Source of the DNA: Rhodobacteraceae bacterium UBA996
GTDB taxonomy: Bacteria; Pseudomonadota; Alphaproteobacteria; Rhodobacterales; Rhodobacteraceae
NCBI GenBank assembly: GCA_002291955.1
Contig: DBBA01000177.1
Span: forward strand, 1 to 13,819
Reading direction: 5' to 3'
Length of the DNA: 13,819 bases
Shown: one piece after another, positions 7,055-13,819 of the stretch
How positions within the stretch are numbered: the first letter of the stretch is position 1
Layout of the letters: each line of letters starts with the position of its first letter
Notes under the pieces: model-generated
The model's database searches: none
What the model was told of the DNA's origin: nothing
The model's input: the letters and a program-made list of their open reading frames with translations, nothing else
Made by a program: the position numbers and the translations under genes

Positions 7055-8095
7055 ATGCAGACCACCGCGCATCCGCGCCGCACTGTCCTTGCGGCCGCCC
7101 TCGGGCTGGCCTCGACCCTGGCGCTGTTCGCCCCGGCCACGGCCAAGGCGCAGACCGAACTGCGGCTGCACACCTTTGTCGGCACCGGCCACATCATCTA
7201 TACGAACATCCTCGAACCGCTGGCCGCGGACATCGAACGGGAAACCGGCGGCGCGGTGAAGCTGACGCTGTATCCGTCGATGCAGCTGGGCGGCGGCGCG
7301 CCGGAACTGATCCGGCAGGCGCAGGACGGCACCGTGGACATGGTGTTCAGCCTGCCCGGCTACACCTCGGCCCAATTCCCGCGCACGCAGATGATGGAAC
7401 TCCCGAGCCTTGCCGCCGACGGCATGGCCGCGACCGACCTGATGTGGAAGCTCCTCGAAGGCGGCTACTTCGACCCCGAATACGACGGGCTCAAGGTGCT
7501 GGGCCTGTGGGCCGCCGATGACGCGGGCCTGTACACCCGCGACAAGCCGATCACGTCCGCCGCCGACGTGGCGGGGATGATCCTGCGCTCGCCCTCGGCC
7601 GCGCAGGCCGGCCAGATCGAGAAGCTGGGCGGCACCCCCGTCGCCATGCCGATCACCGAGCTTTATCCGCAACTCGAGCGCGGGGTGATCGACGGCGCGA
7701 TGGTGCCCTTCACCACCATCCTCGACTTCCGCATGCACGAGGTGGCGAATTACTTCACCATCACCGGCCCGGTGTTCGGCCGCTCGCAGTTCGCCATCGT
7801 GATGAACGAGGCGAGCTACAACGCGCTCGCCCCCGAACATCAGGCGGTGATCGACCGGCTGACCGGCGTGGAACTGTCGCGCAAGGCGACGCAGGCCTAC
7901 CTCGACCGTGCCGCGGAAAGCATCGAGTTCGTCCGCAACGCTGAGGGCAAGGAAGTGATCGAGTTCTCGGCGGCCGAGCAGGACGCGATCCGCGCCCAGC
8001 TGTCCCCCATCTACAGCGAGTGGGTCGCCCAGATGGAATCCCAGGGCATCGACGGGCGCGCCATGCTGGCCGTCGCCGGCATCACGGTCGAGTGA
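7055..8095 (+). CDS. TRAP transporter solute-binding protein, DctP family
   Basis: This periplasmic receptor captures an organic anion and hands it to the DctQM permease. The 346-residue precursor begins with a signal peptide: basic HPRRT at 6-10, a hydrophobic stretch to about residue 25, and a likely cleavage after AKA at 32. The Arg pair could be read as a Tat signal but lacks the full motif. The mature protein has DctP features: LYPSMQLGGGAPELIRQAQDGTVDM, given here in full only to residue 96 as positions 72-96, then Arg178 in ILRSPS, which in relatives binds the substrate carboxylate, then LGGTPVAMP and LERGVIDGAM. The ATG at 7055 was chosen because it starts the signal peptide and is preceded by GGGAGG; the frame is open further upstream but that part is not protein-like. 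The stop overlaps the dctQ start (GTGA). Confidence 0.94.
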   Translation: MQTTAHPRRTVLAAALGLASTLALFAPATAKAQTELRLHTFVGTGHIIYTNILEPLAADIERETGGAVKLTLYPSMQLGGGAPELIRQAQDGTVDMVFSLPGYTSAQFPRTQMMELPSLAADGMAATDLMWKLLEGGYFDPEYDGLKVLGLWAADDAGLYTRDKPITSAADVAGMILRSPSAAQAGQIEKLGGTPVAMPITELYPQLERGVIDGAMVPFTTILDFRMHEVANYFTITGPVFGRSQFAIVMNEASYNALAPEHQAVIDRLTGVELSRKATQAYLDRAAESIEFVRNAEGKEVIEFSAAEQDAIRAQLSPIYSEWVAQMESQGIDGRAMLAVAGITVE

Positions 8096-8616
8096 CGGGG
8101 GTGCTCGGCGCCCTCGAACGCGGGCTCGAACGGGTCCTCCGGCTGATCGCCTATGCCGGGGGGCTGGTTCTGGCCGGTCTGGTGGCGCTGATCATCTACG
8201 AAGTGTTCATGCGCTACTTCTTCGGCCGCCCCTTCCGGGGCGGCTACGAGATCACCGAACTCGCCATGTCGCTGATCGTCGCCGCGGGCCTGCCCTATTG
8301 CGCGATCACCCGGGGGCATGTGGCGGTGGACATCTTTTCCTCGTTCCTCGACCGCCCCGGCGTGCGCTGGCTGACCGCCGCCATCCAGTTCCTCGGCGCG
8401 GCGCTGCTCGCGCTCCTGTCGTGGGAGGTGTTCGCCAAGGCCCTGTCCAGCGTCCGCTTCGGTGACGTGTCGAACATGATGCAGATCCCCAAGGCGCCGT
8501 TCATGTTCGCGATCTCCGTGTCCTTCGGCCTGTTCGCACTGGTGGTGCTGCTCGAGGCGCTGCGCACCGCATCCGGCACCCGGTCCGCCGTGGGCCACCA
8601 ACCGACGACCGAATAG
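8092..8616 (+). CDS. TRAP transporter small permease subunit, DctQ family
   Basis: This is the small inner-membrane subunit of the TRAP transporter, about 174 residues with four hydrophobic segments near residues 17-37, 56-72, 93-113 and 137-157. DctQ landmarks are YEVFMRYFFGRPFRGGYEI, ITELAMS and a HVAVDIF motif after the second segment. The start is taken as the GTG at 8092, which overlaps the dctP stop as GTGA. A second GTG three codons later is an alternative; neither has a clear ribosome binding site, so translation is probably coupled to dctP. The gene is flanked by dctP and dctM in the standard P-Q-M order, and 10 bases separate it from dctM. Confidence 0.9.
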   Translation: MTGVLGALERGLERVLRLIAYAGGLVLAGLVALIIYEVFMRYFFGRPFRGGYEITELAMSLIVAAGLPYCAITRGHVAVDIFSSFLDRPGVRWLTAAIQFLGAALLALLSWEVFAKALSSVRFGDVSNMMQIPKAPFMFAISVSFGLFALVVLLEALRTASGTRSAVGHQPTTE

Positions 8617-8626
8617 GCCCGCGCCC

Positions 8627-9931
8627 ATGGACCCCACGCTTGCCGGCATCCTGGGCTTCGTCGCGCTGTTCGCGCTGCTGGCTGCGCGCATGCCCATCGG
8701 TCTGGCGATGCTCGTCACCGGCGCAGGCGGCATCGCGATCCTGAACTCGCCCACCGCGGCGATGAACGTGATGGGGTCGTTCCCGTTCACCTATTCCGCC
8801 GTCTATTCCCTGTCGGTGATCCCGCTGTTCATCCTGATGGGCAACTTCGCGGGCGTGTCGGGCATGGGCACCGACCTGTTCCGCGCGGCCTATGTCTGGA
8901 TGGGCCACCGCAAGGGGGGGCTGGCCGCCGCAACGATCCTCGCCTGTGCGGGCTTTGCCTCGCTGTCCGGATCATCAGTCGCCTCGGCCGCCACCATGGG
9001 CAAGGTCGCGCTGCCCGAAATGCGCCGCTACCGCTATGACCCCGGCCTTGCCACCGGCACCATTGCGGCGGGGGGCACGCTCGGCATCCTGATCCCGCCG
9101 TCGACCGTGCTGATCGTCTATGGCCTGCTGACCGAACAGTCCGTGGGCCAACTGTTCCTGGCGGGGTTCCTGCCGGGCCTGCTGCTGACGCTTCTGTTCG
9201 TCGCGACGATCTTCCTCGTCTCGCGCCTGCGGCCAGAACTCGCCCCCGCCGGGGAACGCGTGCCCTTCACGGGCCGGATGCAGGCGCTGGGGGGCACCGG
9301 CGCCCTTCTGGCCGTGGTGTTCATCGTCATCGGCGGCATCTACGCGGGCGTCTTCACCACGACGGAAGCCGCTGCGGTCGGTGCGTTCCTGACGTTCCTG
9401 CACGGCCTCTGGACCCGCCGCCTGACCCTGTCGCGCTTCTTCACCGCGCTTCTGGACACCATCAAGACCACGTCCATGGTGTTCTTCATCCTGATCGGCG
9501 CGCATTTCTTCTCGCCCTTCCTCGCGCTGACGCGGATCCCCTCCAACATCTCGACCTGGATCGGGGAACTGGCGATCCCGGCGCTGGCGATCCTTCTCAT
9601 CATCCTTCTGATCTACCTGATCCTCGGGTGCTTCATGGAAGGGTTCGCGATGCTGGTGCTGACCCTGCCCATCGTGTTCCCGATCATCACGGAACTCGGC
9701 TACGACCCGATCTGGTTCGGCATCATCATCGTTCTGGTGGTGGAAATGGGCCTGATCTCGCCCCCGGTCGGGATGAACGTCTTCGTGGTCAAGGGCGTGG
9801 CCCCCGACGTGCCGCTGACCAGCATCTTCCGCGGCATCTTCCCGTTCCTTGGCGCCATGGCGGTCTGCGTGGGCCTGCTGATCGCCTTCCCGGACATCGC
9901 CCTGTTCCTGCCGGAAACGATAATGCGCTGA
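8627..9931 (+). CDS. TRAP transporter large permease subunit, DctM family
   Basis: This is the large transport subunit, 434 residues and about a dozen hydrophobic segments, which carries the substrate across the inner membrane using the sodium or proton gradient. Family motifs are all present: SVIPLFILMGNFAG, LSGSSVASAATMG, a GTLGILIPPS block near residues 149-158, and the C-terminal EMGLISPPVGMNVFVVKG block. The length is normal for DctM. The ATG at 8627 lies 10 bases after the dctQ stop. The stop codon shares its last base with the start of the thioesterase gene (TGATG at 9929-9933), which links transport to the CoA-thioester step. The substrate class of DctM cannot be deduced beyond organic acid. 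Confidence 0.95.
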   Translation: MDPTLAGILGFVALFALLAARMPIGLAMLVTGAGGIAILNSPTAAMNVMGSFPFTYSAVYSLSVIPLFILMGNFAGVSGMGTDLFRAAYVWMGHRKGGLAAATILACAGFASLSGSSVASAATMGKVALPEMRRYRYDPGLATGTIAAGGTLGILIPPSTVLIVYGLLTEQSVGQLFLAGFLPGLLLTLLFVATIFLVSRLRPELAPAGERVPFTGRMQALGGTGALLAVVFIVIGGIYAGVFTTTEAAAVGAFLTFLHGLWTRRLTLSRFFTALLDTIKTTSMVFFILIGAHFFSPFLALTRIPSNISTWIGELAIPALAILLIILLIYLILGCFMEGFAMLVLTLPIVFPIITELGYDPIWFGIIIVLVVEMGLISPPVGMNVFVVKGVAPDVPLTSIFRGIFPFLGAMAVCVGLLIAFPDIALFLPETIMR

Positions 9932-10350
9932 TGGCGGGGCTGTCGAACCGGCGCGCGGTGGCGATCGAGTGGGGCGACTGCGACCCCGCCGGGATCGTCT
10001 ACTACCCGCGCTACTTCGTGATGTTCGACAACGCGACCGTGGCCCTGTTCGCCGCCGCGGGCCTGCCCAAAGCGCAGATGGTGCGCGACTTCGACATCGT
10101 CGGCATCCCCATGGTGGACACCCGCGCGCGCTTCCTGATCCCGTCCCGCTGGGGCGAGACCATCGAGATCGAAAGCACCGTCGCCACCTGGAAGCGGTCA
10201 AGCTTCGACGTGGAACACCGCGTCTGGAAGGGCGACCAGCTGGCCATCGAGGCGTGGGAAACCCGCGTCTGGGTCGCCCACGACGCGGACGCGCCCGGCG
10301 GCATCAAGTCCCGCCCGATCCCCGACGCCGTGAAGGCCCGTTTCGCCTGA
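9931..10350 (+). CDS. 4-hydroxybenzoyl-CoA thioesterase family acyl-CoA thioesterase
   Basis: This is a 139-residue single hot-dog-fold thioesterase that hydrolyses an acyl- or aroyl-CoA in the cytoplasm. The sequence EWGDCDPAGIVYYPRYF at 13-29 matches the active-site helix entry of Pseudomonas 4-hydroxybenzoyl-CoA thioesterase, whose catalytic Asp17 aligns with Asp18 here. The match continues through GLP, IVGIPMVD, ETIEIES and WKRSSF, so it looks like the FcbC type rather than a YbgC or PaaI type. Specificity inside this family shifts easily, so the substrate could be another aroyl- or arylacetyl-CoA. It starts on the last base of the dctM stop and is followed after 28 bp by iorA. A 14-base tandem repeat covers its stop codon. 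Confidence 0.9.
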   Translation: MAGLSNRRAVAIEWGDCDPAGIVYYPRYFVMFDNATVALFAAAGLPKAQMVRDFDIVGIPMVDTRARFLIPSRWGETIEIESTVATWKRSSFDVEHRVWKGDQLAIEAWETRVWVAHDADAPGGIKSRPIPDAVKARFA

Positions 10351-10365
10351 CCCCGTTTCGCCTGA
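10337..10365 (+). repeat. 14-bp tandem direct repeat spanning the thioesterase stop codon
   Basis: CCCGTTTCGCCTGA occurs at 10337-10350 and again, identically, at 10352-10365, a period of 15 bases. The first copy supplies the last codons and the TGA of the thioesterase gene. The second copy carries another TGA in the same frame and leads into the AAAGGA ribosome binding site of iorA. It looks like a small slippage duplication. Confidence 0.9.
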
Positions 10366-10378
10366 AAGGACAACCGCC

Positions 10379-12547
10379 ATGGAAGTCTCGTTCAAGACGG
10401 AAATCCAAAGCCTGAAACTGGGCGCAGGCGACACCTTCCACGGTGAGGGCATCCTCGCCGTCACCAAGGCGCTCCTGCAATCGGGCGTGTCCTATGTCGG
10501 CGGATACCAGGGCGCCCCCGTCAGCCACCTGCTCGACGTGCTGGTGCAGTCCGAGGATATCCTGTCCGACCTCGGCATCCATCTGGAAACCTGCACCAAC
10601 GAAGCCGCGGCGGCCGCCATGCTGGCCGTGTCCGTCCAATACCCCATGCGCGGCTGCGTGACGTGGAAATCCATCGTCGGCACCAACGTCGCCGCCGACG
10701 CGCTGTCCAACCTGTCCTCGCCCGGCGTCATCGGCGGCGCGCTGATCGTGGTGGGTGAGGATTATGGCGAAGGCGCCAGCGTCATCCAGGAACGCACCCA
10801 CGCCTATGCGCTCAAGTGCTCCATGTGGCTCCTCGATCCCCGCCCCGACCTGCCCAAGATCGTCGATATGGTCGAACAGGCGTTCGAACTGTCCGAGGCG
10901 TCGAACACCCCCGTCATCATGGAACTGCGCATCCGCGCCTGCCACGTGTTCGGGTCGTTCCAGACCAAGGACAACGTCCGCGCGGGTATCTCCACCCGCA
11001 CCAAGACCCCGCCCGCGCCCTTCGACTACGAACGCCTCGCCCACCCGCCCGCGACCTTCCGGCAGGAGGCCGACAAGGTGAACCGGCGGCTTCCGGCGGC
11101 GCAGGCGTTCATCCGCGACCGCGGGTTGAACGAGGTGATGGGGCCCGCGACAGGCGACATCGGCATCATCGTGCAGGGCGGCCTGTTCAACGGGCTGAAC
11201 GGGCGGCTGGCCGATGCCGGGCTGTCTGACGCCTACGGCAACCTGACCATCCCGACGCTGGTCCTCAACGTCACCCACCCCCTGCTGCCCGACCAGATCA
11301 CCGACTTCTGCCGTGGCAAGAAGGGCGTTCTGGTGGTCGAGGAAGGGGCGCCCGAATACCTCGAACTCTCCATCGGCAAGATCCTTCGGCAGGCCGACCT
11401 GCAGACGCGGCTCCACGGCAAGGACATGCTGCCCATGGCGGGCGAATACACCGCCGCCGTGGTAGGCCGGGGGCTGGCGAAATTCCTGTCCGCCTATGGC
11501 GTGGACACGGGCGGCCTTGGCCGCTGGATCGACAGCATCGACGCCAACCGCAAGGCACTGGATGCGTCCGAGGCGCCCGCCCTGCCGCCGCGCCCGCCCA
11601 CCTTCTGCACCGGCTGCCCGGAACGCCCCGTGTTCAGCGCCATGAAACTGGTGCGCGAGGAGATGGGGCCGGTCCATGTGTCCGTCGATATCGGCTGCCA
11701 CGCGCTCGCGACCTTTGCCCCGTTCAGCCAGGGCCATTCGATCATCGGCTACGGCATGTCGCTGGCCGCGGCCTCTGCCGTGTCGGGCACGCAGGACCGC
11801 CGCCCCTTCACGGTGATGGGCGACGGCGGGTTCTGGCACAACGGCCTGCTCACCGGCGTCGCCGGGTCCGTGTTCAACCAGGACGACGGCGTGCTCGTCA
11901 TCATGAACAACGGCTACTCCAGCGCGACCGGCGCGCAGGACCTGCCGTCGAGCCGCCCCAAGGGCGCGGGCCGGGGCAAGGGTCTGGACATGGAAAAGGC
12001 CCTGCGCGCGCTGGGGGTGACGTCCATCACCCGGGTGAACAACTACAAGGTCGGGAACCTGGTGAAGGTCCTGCGCAATGTCCGCACGACCAAGGAGAAG
12101 GGGCTGAAGGTCATCCTTGCCGACGGCGAATGCCAGCTCGCCCGCCAGCGCCGGGTGAAGCCCGCGATGGCCAAGGCAGTGGCGGCGGGCCAGCGCGTGG
12201 TGCGCACCCGCTTCCGGGTGGACGAGCAGACCTGCACGGGCGATCATTCCTGCATCCGCCTGTCGGGCTGCCCGACGCTGACGATCAAGCCGAACCCCGA
12301 CCCCCTGCGCACCGACCCCGTGGCGCATGTGAACAACGACTGCGTCGGCTGCGGGCTGTGCGGCGAGGTCGCCCATGCCGCCCAACTCTGCCCGTCCTTC
12401 GCGCAGATCGACGTGATCCAGAACCCCACCGCCTGGGACCGCGTCGCGCGGGGTGTCTCCGATGCCCTGATCCGCCTGTTCGGCGGCGATCCCGGCACTG
12501 TGCCCCCGGCCCGGGCCGGGTCCGCCACCCCGGTGCCCGCAGAATGA
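10379..12547 (+). CDS. iorA: Indolepyruvate:ferredoxin oxidoreductase, alpha subunit
   Basis: IorA is the thiamine-diphosphate and iron-sulfur subunit of the enzyme that decarboxylates an aryl-pyruvate and forms aryl-acetyl-CoA, passing electrons to ferredoxin. This 722-residue protein has the standard order. An N-terminal pyrimidine-binding domain contains GYQGAPVSH (42-50) and the catalytic-type Glu in LETCTNEAAA. A middle domain runs to about residue 390. CTGCPER follows at 410-416. The ThDP motif begins with GDG at 481 and ends at the NN pair 510-511. The C-terminal ferredoxin-like domain carries C619, C625, C631 and C655, C658, C661, C671. The first cysteine set is spaced C-x5-C-x5-CP rather than the ferredoxin C-x2-C-x2-C-x3-C. 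An AAAGGA ribosome binding site lies about 9 bases upstream. The gene overlaps iorB by ATGA. The name reflects homology; other 2-oxoacids are possible substrates. Confidence 0.95.
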   Translation: MEVSFKTEIQSLKLGAGDTFHGEGILAVTKALLQSGVSYVGGYQGAPVSHLLDVLVQSEDILSDLGIHLETCTNEAAAAAMLAVSVQYPMRGCVTWKSIVGTNVAADALSNLSSPGVIGGALIVVGEDYGEGASVIQERTHAYALKCSMWLLDPRPDLPKIVDMVEQAFELSEASNTPVIMELRIRACHVFGSFQTKDNVRAGISTRTKTPPAPFDYERLAHPPATFRQEADKVNRRLPAAQAFIRDRGLNEVMGPATGDIGIIVQGGLFNGLNGRLADAGLSDAYGNLTIPTLVLNVTHPLLPDQITDFCRGKKGVLVVEEGAPEYLELSIGKILRQADLQTRLHGKDMLPMAGEYTAAVVGRGLAKFLSAYGVDTGGLGRWIDSIDANRKALDASEAPALPPRPPTFCTGCPERPVFSAMKLVREEMGPVHVSVDIGCHALATFAPFSQGHSIIGYGMSLAAASAVSGTQDRRPFTVMGDGGFWHNGLLTGVAGSVFNQDDGVLVIMNNGYSSATGAQDLPSSRPKGAGRGKGLDMEKALRALGVTSITRVNNYKVGNLVKVLRNVRTTKEKGLKVILADGECQLARQRRVKPAMAKAVAAGQRVVRTRFRVDEQTCTGDHSCIRLSGCPTLTIKPNPDPLRTDPVAHVNNDCVGCGLCGEVAHAAQLCPSFAQIDVIQNPTAWDRVARGVSDALIRLFGGDPGTVPPARAGSATPVPAE

Positions 12548-13819
12548 CCGCGCCGGTGGAACCCACCCGCCTGCTGATCGCCGCGATGGGGGGCGAGGGC
12601 GGCGGCGTGCTGGCCGGATGGCTGACGCAGGCGGCCCTCGACGCAGGCCTCTGGGTCCAGCGCACCTCCGTCCCCGGCGTGGCCCAGCGCACCGGCGCCA
12701 CGACCTACTACCTCGAATTCCTGCCCCGCACCGGCGACCGCAGGCCGGTCATGGCGCTGCACCCCGCGCCGGGCCGCGTGGACGTGCTGGTGGCGACCGA
12801 ACTGCTCGAAGCCACCCGCATGGTTCAGGCGGGCTTCGTGACGCCCGACCGCACGGCGCTGATCGCCTCCACCCACCGCACCTGGACGGTGGACGAGAAG
12901 ATGGCGATGACCGACGGCCGCCTCGACCCCGCCCCCATGATCGCCACCTGCCGCCGCTTCGCCCGCCGCGCGGTGACCGCCGACCTGGCCGCCGTGGCGC
13001 AGGCGCACGGGTGCCACCTGAACTCCGTCGTCATGGGGATGATCGCGGCCTCCGGCACCCTGCCGATGCCCCTGGAGACCTGCCGCGCCGCCATGGCCGG
13101 GGGCAAGGCCGCGTCCGACGCCAACACCCGCGGGTTCGAGGCAGGCGTGGCCCTGATCCGCGACCTCGACACCGTCCCCGACCTGCGCGGCACCGCCCGC
13201 ACCAGGGCCCCCGTGACCGAGGCCCCTCGCCCCACGCTGCCCCCCTCACCCGGGACCGCCTTCCTGCCCCCTGACGCCGCCGGGATCGCTGCCGAAGGCC
13301 TCCGTCGCCTGACCGACTGGCAGGATGCAGCCTACGCCGCGACGTATCTTGCGCACCTGCGCCGCCTTGCCGCCCACCCCGCCGCCACGCCCGCGCTGCT
13401 GGCCTCCGTCGCCCGCCACATGGCCCTGCGCATGTCCTACGAGGACACGCACCGCGTCGCGCAACTGAAGCTGTCCGCCGCGCGCATGGCACAGGTCCAC
13501 GCCGACGCCCGCGCCCGCCCCGGCGATATCGTGGACGTGGCCGAATACATGAAGCCAGGCCCCGAGGAGATTGCCGGGATGCTGCCCCGCCGCCTCGGCG
13601 AACGGCTGATCGCGCTGGTCGAACGCCGCGGCTGGCAGAACGCCAGCTTCCCCATGCGCGTCCGCGCCACGCGGTTCTCCGGATTCGCCCGCCTGCGCCT
13701 GCTGGCATGGGCGCGCCGCTGGCGCCCCTTGTCGCTCCGCCACCACCAGGAAGCCGCGTGGCTGGCGGAATGGCTGGGGCACATCGACCGGGCACTCGAC
13801 CGCGCGCCGGATGCCGCCG
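12544..13819 (+). CDS. iorB: Indolepyruvate:ferredoxin oxidoreductase, beta subunit, extended form (3' end outside window)
   Basis: The frame opens at the ATG overlapping the iorA stop and stays open for 425 codons to the window edge, so the gene is truncated by the window. The first ~210 residues form the 2-oxoacid:ferredoxin oxidoreductase gamma-type domain: LLIAAMGGEGGGVLAGWL at 10-27 and RTSVPGVAQRTGATTYYLEF soon after. This domain pairs with IorA and helps bind CoA. A proline-rich linker follows. A second, mostly helical region from about residue 245 contains SYEDTHRVAQLKL and VDVAEYMKPGPEEIAG; from memory this resembles the C-terminal domain (DUF6537) of long proteobacterial IOR proteins. 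Archaeal IorB is only about 200 residues, so this is the long form. No cysteine-rich cluster is seen in it. Translation is probably coupled to iorA. Confidence 0.9.
   Translation, partial: MTAPVEPTRLLIAAMGGEGGGVLAGWLTQAALDAGLWVQRTSVPGVAQRTGATTYYLEFLPRTGDRRPVMALHPAPGRVDVLVATELLEATRMVQAGFVTPDRTALIASTHRTWTVDEKMAMTDGRLDPAPMIATCRRFARRAVTADLAAVAQAHGCHLNSVVMGMIAASGTLPMPLETCRAAMAGGKAASDANTRGFEAGVALIRDLDTVPDLRGTARTRAPVTEAPRPTLPPSPGTAFLPPDAAGIAAEGLRRLTDWQDAAYAATYLAHLRRLAAHPAATPALLASVARHMALRMSYEDTHRVAQLKLSAARMAQVHADARARPGDIVDVAEYMKPGPEEIAGMLPRRLGERLIALVERRGWQNASFPMRVRATRFSGFARLRLLAWARRWRPLSLRHHQEAAWLAEWLGHIDRALDRAPDAA

Noticed and set aside
8975..10201. A 408-codon - strand open frame opposite dctM and the thioesterase
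   Set aside because: The highly charged, repetitive translation mirrors hydrophobic membrane codons on the other strand; it is a shadow of dctM.
10304..12385. A 693-codon - strand open frame
   Set aside because: It is antisense to iorA, which is unmistakable. The translation is low-complexity and His/Arg/Gly rich, with no domain.

Overview
The window is very GC-rich, with almost every codon ending in C or G, and its gene content fits an alphaproteobacterium of the Rhodobacterales (Rhodobacteraceae/Roseobacter type). The pointers are a three-part TRAP transporter, a two-subunit proteobacterial indolepyruvate:ferredoxin oxidoreductase and a GC-rich double-hairpin spacer of a kind I recall from that group. 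The assignment is inference from content; no rRNA or other phylogenetic marker is present.

The left part (1-2829) makes sugar nucleotides for surface polysaccharide. The 3' half of rfbD (dTDP-4-dehydrorhamnose reductase) overlaps rfbA (glucose-1-phosphate thymidylyltransferase) by four bases on the + strand. Facing them tail to tail on the - strand is manC, a bifunctional mannose-1-phosphate guanylyltransferase/mannose-6-phosphate isomerase. The 106-bp gap between rfbA and manC holds two GC hairpins that probably end transcription. Upstream of manC on the same strand is a TauE/SafE-type permease (2998-3741). A 173-bp divergent spacer then separates it from the right part.

The right part (3915 to the end, all on the + strand) looks like one catabolic operon of eight genes: aldehyde dehydrogenase, FAD-dependent aromatic hydroxylase, TRAP binding protein, small TRAP permease, large TRAP permease, 4-hydroxybenzoyl-CoA-type thioesterase, iorA and iorB. 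Most junctions are stop/start overlaps (ATGA, GTGA, TGATG) or gaps under 30 bp. The one larger break, 150 bp before the TRAP genes, carries an AT-richer patch that may be an internal promoter or operator. iorB runs off the right edge.

Taken together the cluster suggests uptake of an organic, probably aromatic, acid by the TRAP system, followed by CoA-thioester chemistry (IorAB and the thioesterase), ring hydroxylation (the flavoprotein) and aldehyde oxidation. The order TRAP P-Q-M then thioesterase matches the fcbT1-T2-T3-fcbC order of 4-chlorobenzoate operons, but the dehalogenase and CoA ligase of that pathway are not in this window. The substrate cannot be read from the sequence. No tRNA, rRNA, CRISPR array, insertion sequence or phage gene was seen, and no gene-free stretch exceeds about 175 bp.
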